The position numbers were made by a program, and so were the translations under genes. Shown in pieces: positions 1-11,164 of a stretch of 64,000 nt of DNA (positions are counted from its first letter, which is position 1; each line of letters starts with the position of its first letter). The notes beneath the pieces were generated by a model, which was not told the DNA's origin, made no database searches, and saw only the letters and a list, made by a program, of their open reading frames with translations. Source of the DNA: Allium sativum (taxonomy: Eukaryota > Streptophyta > Magnoliopsida > Asparagales > Amaryllidaceae); the NCBI GenBank assembly GCA_030737875.1, contig JASFAX010000020.1, positions 30,332,688 to 30,396,687 of the forward strand, in the 5' to 3' direction.

Positions 1-1277
1 AATCACAACAGAGGATTAAATTTTAGAGATTGCGTGAATGATCTAAGGTCCTATGGTTACAACAAGGTGATATTAATTCTAAATTTTTCTATTCCAAGAT
101 GTCCTTTCGTAAATATCAAATTATTATCAAAGCATTGATGACTCCTACTGGTGATTTAGTGTTCAAACCTAAAGAAATTGAGGAGCAAGCTATATTATAC
201 TTCACTACTTTATTTAACGGAACTCAAACCAGATCTTTTCCACAGTTTGAACCTATAGCTACAATTAACCCAGTATGTGTTTCAATGCTGATGGCTCCTG
301 TTACACGAAGGAAATCAAATACGTAGTTTTCTCCATTCACAACGATTCCAGCCTAGGTCTGGATGGAATAAACTCGAAATTTTATAAAATTCATTGGGAT
401 CATATAAAGTTAGAGCTCCTACATGAAGTACAAAACATTTTCTCCACTGGAAAGCTTCCGAAGGGCATTAATCATACATTTGTTACGTTGATTCCCAAAA
501 TTGATCGACCAACTGATATCACACATTACCGTCCTATCACCTGCTGTAATGTGTACTATAAAGTGGTTAGTAAAGTCATATGTTTGAGAATGAAATCAAT
601 AATGCAACATCTTATCTCACCAAATCAATGTGCGTTCATTCCAGCCAGATATATTGGTGATAACATATTATTGGCTCATGAACTTCTTCGAGACTTCAAA
701 AAACCTGGTGTATGTAAATTCTGTGTTAAAGTCAATCTACACAAAGCATATGATATGATCAATAGAGAGTTTATATACTATATTATGCAATCTATGGGGT
801 TCCCGATTCCTTTTATTAACCTAATTTATGAATGTGTTTCAACGACTTCTTTCTCTATCCTTTTGCAAGGGATACCTAAAGGTTTCATTACATCCACTCG
901 AGGCATAAGACAAGGAGACCTATTATCTCCTTATTTGTTTTTCTTTGCTATGGAGTACTTTAGTTATTTAATGAATAAAGAGGTTGCAATGAAGACTTTT
1001 AAACCAGTTCATACATTTAATCCAATTATTAGCCACCTTTTATATGCGGATGATCTTCTTGTTTTTGGCAAAAGTGAACTTACCTCGGCAATTACCTTGA
1101 AGAATATTTTGAAAAGCTGAGTTCATTTGCAGGTTTGAATGTCAATTCCTTCAAGACTAAGATTTTCTTTAGTCTTCATGTCTTCCATGTTCAAGAGATA
1201 AAAAGCATCCTAGGATTTGAAATAGCAAATCTGCCTATCAAGTATCTTGGTATTTCCCTTTCTACGAATTACTTACA
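1..1277 (+). pseudogene. LINE (L1-like) ORF2 fragment 1: reverse transcriptase
   Basis: The left edge of the window lies inside a non-LTR retrotransposon. In plus-strand frames I read the segment leading into RT, with SKFFYSK near 84-98, then RT from about 275 to 1120. RT motifs include PNQCAFIPARYIGDNILLAHE, the turn STRGIRQGDLLSPYLF and the catalytic YADDLLVF near 1045. The reading frame shifts around 275-326 and again after 1120, and continues to LPIKYLGISL near 1240, a hallmark of plant LINE RTs. Motif A reads VKVNLHKAYD where LINE RTs normally have VKxDLxKAYD, so the catalytic Asp seems to be Asn. The endonuclease lies left of the window. The reading breaks at 1277, exactly at the target-site duplication of the LTR element at 1278. 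This is a dead copy. Confidence 0.9.
1273..1277. repeat. Target-site duplication of F, left copy
   Basis: TTACA directly before the TG of F. The matching copy is at 8149-8153, and 5-bp duplications are typical of Ty3/gypsy integrases. Confidence 0.85.
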
Positions 1278-4200
1278 TGTGACGGCAAGGAATTTCGCTC
1301 GGTCCGATCCAGTCGCTAAACCGATTCAGGCCGTTCGAAACGCCCTATCGTTTGAGAACACGACAAATCAGAACGCATACAGAAGAACATTTCATTGTAT
1401 ATTACAACAACGCATCAGATTACAAGAATATACAGAGTATAAAAGAATATTACACAGAAATATCAGAGATTTAAATTACATTTAAATACATAGCAGCGGA
1501 AAATAATACAATACACAACTAGAAGGAGATATACGGATACAAAGCTTTCCGGATATCGTTCCAGCTGTAAACCAGGATCCTGTGGATATAAATCTGCAAA
1601 ACCAAAACTACTAGCTGCCCGTGTCAAAATAAGGGCACCCAGAGTTTAGGTTAAAACAATAAACTCCAGGTCAGTCATGTGACTGGTGTGAGAACTAAAA
1701 CAGTTATTAATCTTTATTTTAAATCATTAGGTAAATCAAGGGACCACGCCGTATAACACGGAACGGGTTTCCTCCCAAGAATACCAGTGCATAAAACAAA
1801 CAGCGCAATGCTAAATAAAGAAAAATGAAGCTGTTATAAGACCCAGGTCCCATCACACAATGCAACGCAGTCGAGGATAGGGTTTTCCCTTATAACAGCC
1901 AAAGGATGCTTGATACGTTTTAAAACAAATCATTTGATACTATTATAAGTGTATAAAACAACTTCGAATCATAAGTATCAATCATAGGCGGCATAAGCGC
2001 CCCATCCCACTATGTCGCCATATATAGGATTACAATTAAAACCGCAAATGTCACGTATTTGGAAATTGGATTTCCGTCTATGAACCGAGGCAAAAGATAG
2101 TCCTCAACCGATTCGAGACTGCCTAGCCCGAGTCTCAGGATCAGAGCTCGAGTGATCCTAGGAGCGACAGGGCCGGTCCACCGATGTGGATTAAAATGCC
2201 TGAGCACTGCGTTTCGCCGCCCTTTGGGGCGTAAGCGAGCCAACGAATGACTCCATCGGACCCGGATCGTCCGATCTAACCGAGGCGCCTCGCAACAGCA
2301 ACAACCACATAAGTCAAACTCGTCAGGGCGTGTAAAACCACTGACGCCACTTCTAGCTAGGAGGAAACGCAGGCCCTCCCTGAGGTCCTTTCTCCCGTTT
2401 TTGGTTCATACCTGGTGTGAAACACGCGAGGTAAACGTTACACAAAGCTACGCCACAAAGGCCGTGCTTTGATCATCAACCACAAGACTTTGCTTTTCAA
2501 CAGAAGCCTTGATCATTTGCATCTTAGCATGCCACACAGGCAAGCCATCCTATGCAACCGATATCAGTCACACAGAATGAAATCCGATGTCAGACACACA
2601 GTCCATTTACAAGTCCGTTCTGGGTCCGAACGAAACCGGAGGCACCTAGTACCCCGCATATCCATCGATCTCCAAGTACGTCTGGACGATCACCAACTGT
2701 TTCCATCTTCTTGGGTGTACAGCCCAATCAAGATCATCAGTTACCACCCAAACGACGTGAAGACTTCCGGTCTTCGACCATCGTCTTCATCTTCGACTTA
2801 TCGTTGTATCAGTTATTCAGAATGGGATAAACCCGGTCTTCCCGAATAACTCGCGTATATTTTGTAAAAGTGTTACACAAACACAACATACGCCTCATTC
2901 CAATTCATTAGTCACTAACCGTAAATTAATCAAGAGAATAATTCCCCAAATATTAACCCCGAAGGCCGAAACCAACATCAGATCAATATCCAGAAAACCA
3001 TTCTGCTTGGCTAACCGACAGTTAGTTTCTAAATTTCACATTCATAGGGAAAGATTCCCATTAATTTTATCAAAGGTAAATTCCTTGAATTTATTCTTTA
3101 ATCCATTTTTGAATATCAATTCAAACTAGTCGGGATTAGCGAACCTTACCGAAGTAATCATTTGTTTTAATTTCCCAATCCCAACCTATTCATCCCATGA
3201 AGTAAAACTGGTAATACTTCATATCTAACACCACAGTGTTACCGGTAAATTCAATTACCATTTCACGTTCAAATCTAATTAAAGATTTAACTATCGCCTG
3301 GAGCAAAACTGGTGATACTCCACTTTCGATCATTTCAATCTAATTAAAGATTCATTAAAACTCCACTTAGTTTTAATCTTCGACTGGGTTAAAGAATCAG
3401 TGTCATTTAAAACACGGTTCACGATAAACCCAAAATCACATTCATTAATTATCGGGTTAAAGAACGAGTGTTATTTAAAACACTGCTCACGATAAACCCA
3501 AAAATCAATATCAATTCAATTCCAATTAAATATTATTTAATTGGTACACTTCATTAAATCTAAATAAAAAGATTTAATCTTTTCTCAACTGGGTTCAAGA
3601 ATAGTGTTAGTGAAGACACCATTCACGACAAACCCAAATCACATTCGATATTCAATACAAGGCTCTGAATAGAAAATATATCGGCTTATATTCAATATCG
3701 AATTCTACGACTAACAAATGTCGTATTGGAAATAACGATATCAATATATATCTTTCAAATTTCCATAACAACACCTGTATAATCACGAATTCCAACATCG
3801 AAATATTCCGAAGACAATTTCGATTCAAATCCACTCCAATGCAATCATTGGAAATTTTGGTTATTTTTAAAACCCTTTTCGAATTCAATTTATTTATTTA
3901 AAAATAAATAGAATTATAATTCTAGTTCAAAACTAGTTCATTTCGATAAAAATCTATTTTTATCTTTTCAAATATGGAGTTTTTCATCCCAATTCTTTCT
4001 AAATCATTTCTTATGATTTTACACAAATTATTACTATTTTTAATAATTTTATCAAGGCCCGTACAGTCGATTTCCATCAACGGCCATCGAACTGCACTTA
4101 CAGCGACCTTTTTCGAATTTGATTTGGACGTATCTCCAAATCCAACCGTTAGATTTCAAATTTCTAACATTCATTAGAAAGCTCTTTTCGATACGAACCC

Positions 4201-4489
4201 AACGGTTCCGGTTTTAGGAGAATCCGACGGTCGGATCTCCCGTAATGTCCGTTCGAAATAAATGGTCGAAATTCGCGAACTGTCGCGACGCGGCGCGTTC
4301 TACTCAGGCCATTATATTATATATATAATATATATAATATATATTTCGTCGATTTCTATTTAAAACGAATTATATTAATAGTTTTAAATTCGTTTCAAAA
4401 GCAATTTCAACTTCCATTTCAATTCAAATCAAAATTGAATTCTTCTTTATAAATTTGTTTCAAAATTCATTTCTATTCAATTCAAATTT

Positions 4490-4770
4490 CAATTCAATTT
4501 GAATTCATTTTCAATTCATTTCAAAATCGTTTTCAATTCAATTCATTTCGAAATCGTTTTCAATTCAATTCATTTCGAAATCGTTTTTAATTCAATTCAT
4601 TTCGAAATCGTTTTCAATTCAATTCATTTCGAAATCGTTTTCAATTCAATTCATTTCGAAATCGTTTTCAATTCAATTCATTTCGAAATCGTTTTCAATT
4701 CAATTCATTTCGAAATCGTTTTCAATTCATTTCTATTCGAAATCGTTTTCAATTCATTTCTATTCTAAAT
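4490..4770. repeat. 27-bp tandem repeat array in F
   Basis: About nine near-identical 27-bp units of the type TTCAATTCAATTCATTTCG plus AAATCGTT. Because 27 is a multiple of three the array stays open in frame (4499-4768), but the predicted peptide is a pure repeat and is not taken as a gene. Degenerate flanking copies extend to about 4390. Confidence 0.9.
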
Positions 4771-6059
4771 CAAATAAATCGATATAAATATCGTTTACGT
4801 CAAAATGGCGTCAATCTAATCAACACGGCTTCATAAATTTCTATTTTCAAATATTCTATTTCAAATATTTCTTTTTCAAAATAGTTGTTATTATCAAAAT
4901 ATTTCGTTCAACACATGACCAATCTCAATGAATGAGTACTGTCAACACATGAACTTTTATTTCATAATATTCTTTATTTTTCAAATTAGAATGAGGCCCA
5001 ATCAATTACCATATAAAGTTAATTATATGGATTTTCATGCATTACACACATATAATAGCATTGAAAAATAATCAACCATCAACCAAAGTGCACTACACTG
5101 TATAAGCATCAAATATAGATATCTAACGCTTATAACAGCCTGTCAATCAATCGATCGACATATTTAATCAATCAGGATGAGTGAACTGCATATTTCATCC
5201 TAACACCCGTGTGGGGTTTCAAACAATCAAACAAATATTTTATTTGTGCAGTTGGGCGATGTGTAAAATTTATCGACCCAATCAATGTCCTTTAAATAAG
5301 TGTACATAAACAAACCGTCTGGTTTGTAAATGAATATTTATTTATTCACTTTCACTATATTCATATTCACGTTAAAAATTATATTTTTAACGATAAAACA
5401 TTTTATTTTAACCTATGAATTTCTATTCAATTCAATTTCAAGATAAAAATGATATCTTTATTTTTCTAACATATTTTAGAAAATTTCGGCGGCATAACGG
5501 CACGATACTAGAAACGGGACAAGGCCTAGCCTTATCCCCGGTCTAGTGAAGGCCCACGCCATTCACACATCAATCATATCAATTTTATTATGCAAACCAC
5601 TACTTTTGGAGTAAGAGTCTAACCTAGCCTTACTCCTTCGCCTTATAACGGCGCACGTCTAATCCTAACCAATTTATCGATTCGATTTTTCACACCACAA
5701 ACCACATTCAAACCAATATCACAATCAATAACCAAACAGCCAAACAAACAAGTCCATGGTCTGTGGACGATTGTGTCGGGTGCTACTAAGCACCGTCTGC
5801 ATCCTAGTATATATATATAACTAGAAAAATTTAATTGAAAGGTGAGAAGTTCTCACCTATAGCTATCCTAGCTCCACGGCACTTCCTTGATAGAAAACTT
5901 CATCGCTATCGCATCTTCGTCATCTTTGTTGCCCGTAGCCACTACATACAAAAATCACATTTTTATATTCTCTATTATATAAAAATCATATTCTTATCGC
6001 TAACTTCATATTGTGAAAATAGAATTTTCATCGCTATTTCATATTTGTAAAAATAGAAT

Positions 6060-6560
6060 TTTCACTTCGTTATTCAATATATAAAATCGAAATTTTACTT
6101 CGCTATTCAATTTATAAAAATCGAATTTTTACCTCACTATTCAATATATAAAAATCGAATTTTTACTTCGCTATTCAATATATAAAAATCGAATTTTTAC
6201 TTCGCTATTCAATATATAAAAATCGAATTTTTACTTCGCTATTCAATATATAAAAATCGAATTTTTACTTCGCTATTCAATATATAAAAATCGAATTTTT
6301 AGTTCGCTCTTCAATATATAAAAATCGAATTTTTAGTTCGCTATTCAATATGTAAAAATCGAATTTTTATTTCGCTATTCAATATATAAAAATCAAATTT
6401 TTAGTTCGCTATTCCATATATAAAAATCGAATTTTTATTTCGCTATTCAATATATAAAAATCGAATTTTTATTTCGCTATTCAATATATAAAAATCGAAT
6501 TTTTATTTCGCTATTCAATATATAAAAATCGAATTTTTATTTCAAAGTTCAATAGATAAA
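6060..6560. repeat. 34-bp tandem repeat array in F
   Basis: About fifteen copies of a 34-bp unit containing TATATAAAAATCGAATTTTT followed by acttcgctattcaa. Each unit carries the imperfect palindrome AAAAATCGAATTTTT. Copies differ by a few substitutions (acttcgc, agttcgc, atttcgc). Confidence 0.9.
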
Positions 6561-6579
6561 AATCATATTTTTATTAGTT

Positions 6580-6745
6580 TAAAAATCGAATCTTTTATCA
6601 TTTAAAAATCATAACTTTTATAGTTTAAAAATCATAACTTTTATAGTTTAAAAACCATAACTTCTATAGTTTAAAAATCATAACTTCTATAGTTTAAAAA
6701 CCATAACTTCTATAGTTTAAAAATCATAACTTCTATAAAACCGAT
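6580..6745. repeat. 23-bp tandem repeat array in F
   Basis: Six to seven copies of a 23-bp unit ATAACTTCTATAGTTTAAAA plus acc or atc. It follows the 34-bp array directly and probably derives from the same AAAAATC-containing ancestor. Confidence 0.85.
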
Positions 6746-6859
6746 TTAAAATCCCCCCTTTACTTATAAAAACTGAGTTTTTAATTTGAAAATAATTACT
6801 GAAAAATAAAATAAAATAAATAACTATGTAAATAAAATTAAAAACTTACAACCGATTAT

Positions 6860-7140
6860 AGATGAGGGCCTGGGGGGTCTCGCGCGCGTCAGTAGGGGGG
6901 CTCGAGCTGTGGAGGAGGAGGTCAAGGCGGAGGACTGGGTGCGGGTTTTGGTGAAGAGGGGGCTGCGGATTTCCAAGGAGAGGAAGAACGAGGGAAAGAC
7001 GAGGTCTGAGGCGAGAGGGGGGTGTCGGGGTGGTGCATCAGAAGGCGTCGGAGAGGGGGTCGGTGGGGGACTGCGTCGGTCTGAGGTGAAGGAGATGGAG
7101 GCTGTGGCGGCGCCGGGTCTCCGATGAGCGGCGGCGATCA
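6860..7140. other. GC-rich island inside F
   Basis: A sharp GC-rich block within very AT-rich DNA, followed by a poly-T run and a G8 run (7150-7225). Both strands are open for 70-105 codons, with a Pro/Ser/Arg-rich product on the minus strand, as expected from base composition alone. It may be a promoter or leader part of the LTR or an inserted fragment of host DNA. I see no recognisable protein domain. Confidence 0.4.
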
Positions 7141-8148
7141 ATTCGATTGCGGTTTTTCTTTTTCTTTTTTTTTTTTTTTTATCTGATGAATGAATCAGGT
7201 TTTGGGGAAATGGGGGGGGGGGCAGAGTTAAAAGGAGGGAGTTATTTTTTTTTTTATTATTTAATTATTTTATTTTCGAAGAAGTTGACTTTTCACACAT
7301 GACCTCTAAACGAGGCCCACCGCCTGTCGTCCATAGCGTTTCACCCCCATTCCGAACACAATTGGATATGCCACGCAAGCTGATTCGGCTGTTACAATCA
7401 GTTTCCTTTTGAATTTACATTTAAATCACTATATTGAATTTTAAACGTACCTTTCAAATTACCGGGGTCACATACTAACTAGAAAAATTCCCGAAAAATA
7501 TTTTCTAGCTTCGTATTGACGATACGGTCCTAACAAAACTAGTTTCGTCGAATTCTGAGACCGTTTGATAAATGGCCAATTTCCAGTCGATTAAAATCAA
7601 CTGAAACCGGTCAAATGCTTTTCCTTTGCCACGCTCACATATTGATTCGAAAAATTATGAAATTTGAAACCTAGCAATTACTCGACATCACGGACCCAAC
7701 AAAACTGGTTTCGTCGAAATCCGAGGTCTTTTGCAAAATGTCCATTTTTAAGGGCCTGAATTCCATAGCGACTATTCAGAATTTTCAACTGGACATATCT
7801 TATCATTCCTAAGATGAAATCTTGATTTTTCTGATTCGTTGGAAAGATATCATCAATTAGATTCCATTATTTTTGGTTTCACTAAAATCCGGATTGTTTT
7901 GCACCCGGTACATTCAATTGAAGTTTGAAATCGAATTATCGAACTACCGCGCCATTTTCAATTCTATTTATAATTATATATAAATATTTATATTCTAACG
8001 ACGACGCGTATAATATATACGTTCTAATTATACTCAAAATAAATTTCTCGTCGATATTAGTTAAAATAATTCATTTTAAATAATCAAAATTCGCTAAAAT
8101 TACCAAAATAAAAATTTCAAACTGGCTCGCATTTTACGGGTTGTTACA

Positions 8149-8153
8149 TTACA
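8149..8153. repeat. Target-site duplication of F, right copy
   Basis: TTACA directly after the terminal TTACA of F. With the 1273-1277 copy it restores the LINE reading. Confidence 0.85.
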
Positions 8154-9171
8154 TTATGTTGATTGCTCCTCATTGATTCAAAAAATCTAAGATAGAATTC
8201 AAGGCTGGGATGTCAAATTTTTAAGTCTTGCTGGTCGTGCAAAATTAATTAAAACTGTGATCACACCAATTTTATTTTATTAGTTATTTTTTTAACAACT
8301 TCCTGAGATTATTCTCGACAAAATTAACATGTTGTGTGCTGATTTCTTTTGGGGGGATACTCAACACAAAATCAGTTGGAATACTCTTTGTAAACCATAG
8401 AATAAGGGTGGTATTGGTCTTCAAAACATCTCTGATCTAAGAAAAGCTGCCATGTTTAAGCTTCTATGGAATTTTCTATCAAATAAAAATCTGTGGAGCT
8501 TGTGGATGCATTCGAAGTATTGTGCTAATATGCATTTCTGGAGTATGTCAAGAGACAACAATGCCTCATGTACTTGGAAGGCTTTACTTCGATTAAGATC
8601 ATCAGGAGTTCAACTATTTCAAAAGGCACTTGCTATTGGCTCAACTACCTCACTATGGTTTGAAGCATGGGTTAACGCACAATGTCTAGTTGATCTCCTA
8701 GGATTTCATAAATTCTCAATGATAGGTAATGTTTTGGATACCGTTTCAGATATCACTAATGATGGTCAACTCCATCCTATGCTACATCCTACTACCAGAG
8801 AGTTATCCCAAGTCATTTCCTCTATTGAATTACATCCTAATTATGCGGAGAATTTCTATGCATGGTTTCAGGGAGATGATTTCACATTTCATAAGGCTTG
8901 GGATTGGGTTCGTAATAAACAAGATAAGACAGCATATTATCCAGTGATATGGCATTCTAAGAACTGCCACAAGATGGCCTTCATAGCTTATTTGGCTATC
9001 TCAAATCGATTGAATACGAAAGTAAGATTATCTGATTTTGGCATAGTAGATGACATTACCTGTGTTTTGTGTAATGCAGCAGAAGAATCTGTAGATCAAC
9101 TGGTTTTCAATTGCTCATACTCCTCCTCAGTTTGGAGCATCCTTCATTCCAAGCTTGGCATTCCATCGAAC
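8154..9171 (+). pseudogene. LINE ORF2 fragment 2: RT thumb and zinc-binding domain
   Basis: Continuation of the LINE after F. Plus-strand reading gives IQGWDVKFLSLAGRAKLIK (with nearby stops), then an open stretch 8452-9195 with RKAAMFKLLWNFLSNKNLWS and the C-terminal zinc-binding region of plant LINE RTs, CVLCNAAEESVDQLVFNC near 9058-9110. The usual His of the CxxC...H...C cluster is Gln here (VDQLVF). Stops around 8190-8290 and at 8399 show it is not functional. The natural sequence ends at CGAAC (9167-9171), where element A is inserted; the last residues of the open stretch come from A's LTR. Confidence 0.9.
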
Positions 9172-9761
9172 TGTAACAACCCGTATTTTCAATAACCTGT
9201 AATAACATAAATCGAGGCAGAATTTAATTCTAAAATGGGAATCAAGGGAAACGGGCTATGCCATTGTGTTCGTCTCGGAAAAATACGCGAAATAGAGTCC
9301 GAGTTTTCGAAAATCGGAGTCCGTATGACCAAGATATGGCCTCGCGAAGTTTCACGAAAATTCCCAAATTAAAGTATACTTAATTAAGTGAAATGGGTTG
9401 TGTAGATATATATATATATATATATTGATATATGTATATATATATATAATTGAAAATTTAATAAATAAATATGCAAAAATGCTCAAAACAGCGAATTGGG
9501 AGAGGGGAATAACCGAACCGGCCGATTTTTGAAGTCGACCCGAGCCCGCTGGGTCGACTAGGGGTTAATCCAGGGTGTTTGGCTGTCAACCCGTGGGCCG
9601 ATTCGCTCAAGTGCAGATTTTGCATTTGAATGGTTCTCATGGTCCATCTTTAATCTAAAGGCCCTAGATGGTTCCTACACTTGACTTCTTCCCCAAGACA
9701 TGCTTTGATGGCTTGGATTGAATCTAGGGTTAATCCTATGGCCTAAAACACTTGCCTAATC

Positions 9762-9770
9762 TATAAATAA
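9762..9770 (+). promoter_or_regulatory. TATA box of element A 5' LTR
   Basis: TATAAATAA, about 590 bp into the LTR, followed by GACCCTAACC. The same motif in the same context occurs in B (38832) and D (22439). It implies a U3 of about 0.6 kb and a transcribed LTR part of about 2.5 kb. Confidence 0.6.
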
Positions 9771-10194
9771 GACCCTAACCTACCCTAATTCATTCATAAT
9801 TAAACCTAGTGACTAAACTATGGCAAAATGCTAGCTCTCATGGCCTCCACTAATTTTATGAAGAGGGTTGCATACTAATCACTCTCTAATCAACTTCTAA
9901 TCCCTTCTTAGCATCTTAATCTTCTTCATTTGGTGTTCAAAGTTGCTAGTTGTGAGTTTCTATCACTTTGATGATCTTTTGGTAAACTAATTAGATGAGA
10001 TGTGATGAGATTTATGGTTTTGTATGTGGGTTAATGAGCTTTGAATCATATGATATGATGTTAGCATTAATCTTATGTTTATGCATGTTGAGTATGTAAG
10101 CTTATGCAAGTTTAATATGATGTATGTTATGTTTGCATGATGCTAAATATGCAAGTTGTGGGCTATGTAATCATATGCATGTTATGCAAGTTCA

Positions 10195-10445
10195 TGGTAA
10201 TATGCTATGCAAGTTACATGTATGTAAATATGCAAGTTACATGTTTGTTAATATGCAAGTTACATGTATGTAAATATGCAAGTTACATGTTTGTTAATAT
10301 GCAAGTTACATGTTTGTTAATATGCAAGTTACATGTATGTAAATATGCAAGTTACATGTTTCTTTATATGCAAGTTACATGTTTGTTAATATGCGAGTTA
10401 CATGTATGTAAATATGCAAGTTACATGTTTATTAATATGCAAGTT
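10195..10445 (+). repeat. 23-bp tandem array in A 5' LTR
   Basis: About eleven copies of a 23-bp unit built on ATATGCAAGTTACATG, alternating TTTGTTA and TATGTAA ends. An identical array is in the 3' LTR (18569-18819). Three units make 69 bp, which explains a repetitive open frame here. Confidence 0.9.
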
Positions 10446-10939
10446 CATGATGACACATTATGCAAGTCTATAAGCTAATATGCAAGTTTGTTATGCAAAA
10501 TGAATATGTAAGTTATGTGACATATTATATGCAAGTTATGTGACATGTTATGCAAGTTCATATGCAAGTTATGTGTTTGTTAATATGCAAGATGGCACCT
10601 TTGAAACATGTTCATTCATATGCAAGTTGACACCTTTTATATGTGTTATATCATGAACGAAATTACGTGGGAACGATGGGGTAATTAAATGCATAAGTTA
10701 ATAAGATTGTGTGAAATTAATATAATTATGCATAACACAAAATAAATAAACATAGTATGGGAATTTGCCTATTTGGTTAGGTGTACCCATACTATGTGTT
10801 GGGAATTTACCTATTGAGTTAGGTCTACCCCATGGGAATTTACCTATTAAGTTAGGTCTACCCATGTTAAGAAAACTTGATTAATTAGGGATAATTAATA
10901 TAAAATTATGAGGGTGATTAATTAGGTGTAATTAATTGA

Positions 10940-11164
10940 CTAAGACACGAGGTTGGACTCAGTTGTAGCGTAAAACTGCCCGGACCCAACCGGCTTAACC
11001 AGTTGCTACAAATGTTAGCCCAATGTGAGAGGTCTTAGGCACAAACTAAATACGTAATTAATGTAAAGACACGAGGTTAGACTCTGTTATGACATAAGGC
11101 TGCCCGGACCCAACCGGCTTAACCAGCGGTCATAAAAGACAGTCTAATGTGAGAGGTCTTTACA
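10940..11164 (+). other. Paired covarying stem-loops in A leader
   Basis: Two successive blocks of 99 and 103 nt. Block 1 (10940-11038): outer stem CTAAGAC/GTCTTAG, middle stem TTGGACT/AGCCCAA (one mismatch), upper stem TTGTAGC/GCTACAA. Block 2 (11062-11164): outer TGTAAAGAC/GTCTTTACA, middle TTAGACT/AGTCTAA, upper TTATGAC/GTCATAA. Stem sequences differ while pairing is kept. ACGAGGTT, the CCCGGACCCAACCGG core and AATGTGAGAGGT are unchanged. The same pair occurs in B, C and D. Function unknown; it lies downstream of the TATA box, so it would be in the RNA leader. Confidence 0.7.

Larger units (their letters stand above)
1278..8148 (-). mobile_element. Element F: giant solo LTR (Ty3/gypsy-like)
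   Basis: A 6871-bp block begins TGTGACGG and ends TTGTTACA, flanked by TTACA at 1273-1277 and 8149-8153. Removing it and one TTACA joins the two LINE halves seamlessly. On the minus strand it opens TGTAACAACCCG, the same start as the LTRs of elements A and B, and it carries the CAGTC-ATGT-GACTG hairpin (1672-1685) in the matching position. I see no gag, pol, PBS or PPT and no second terminal repeat, so the simplest reading is one LTR left by LTR-LTR recombination. Its length, unusual for a single LTR, is partly due to three tandem arrays (4490-4770, 6060-6560, 6580-6740). The alternative is a non-coding LARD-like element whose internal LTR boundary I missed. Confidence 0.75.

Noticed and set aside
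4490..6745. CRISPR-like arrays in F
   Set aside because: Units are contiguous tandem repeats without unique spacers, in a plant transposon.
6824..7141. 105-codon Pro/Ser/Arg-rich frame on minus in F
   Set aside because: GC-rich low-complexity segment open on both strands, with no homology I recognise.
10137..10478. 113-codon open frame in the A LTR (and identical at 18511-18852) with a repetitive peptide
   Set aside because: Created by the 23-bp tandem repeat, where three units equal 69 bp; no domain and no sensible start context.
10940..11164. Hammerhead or other self-cleaving ribozyme (retrozyme) in the LTR
   Set aside because: No CTGATGA and GAAA core on either strand near the stem-loops; the conserved CCCGGAMCC core is unlike the ribozyme cores I know.
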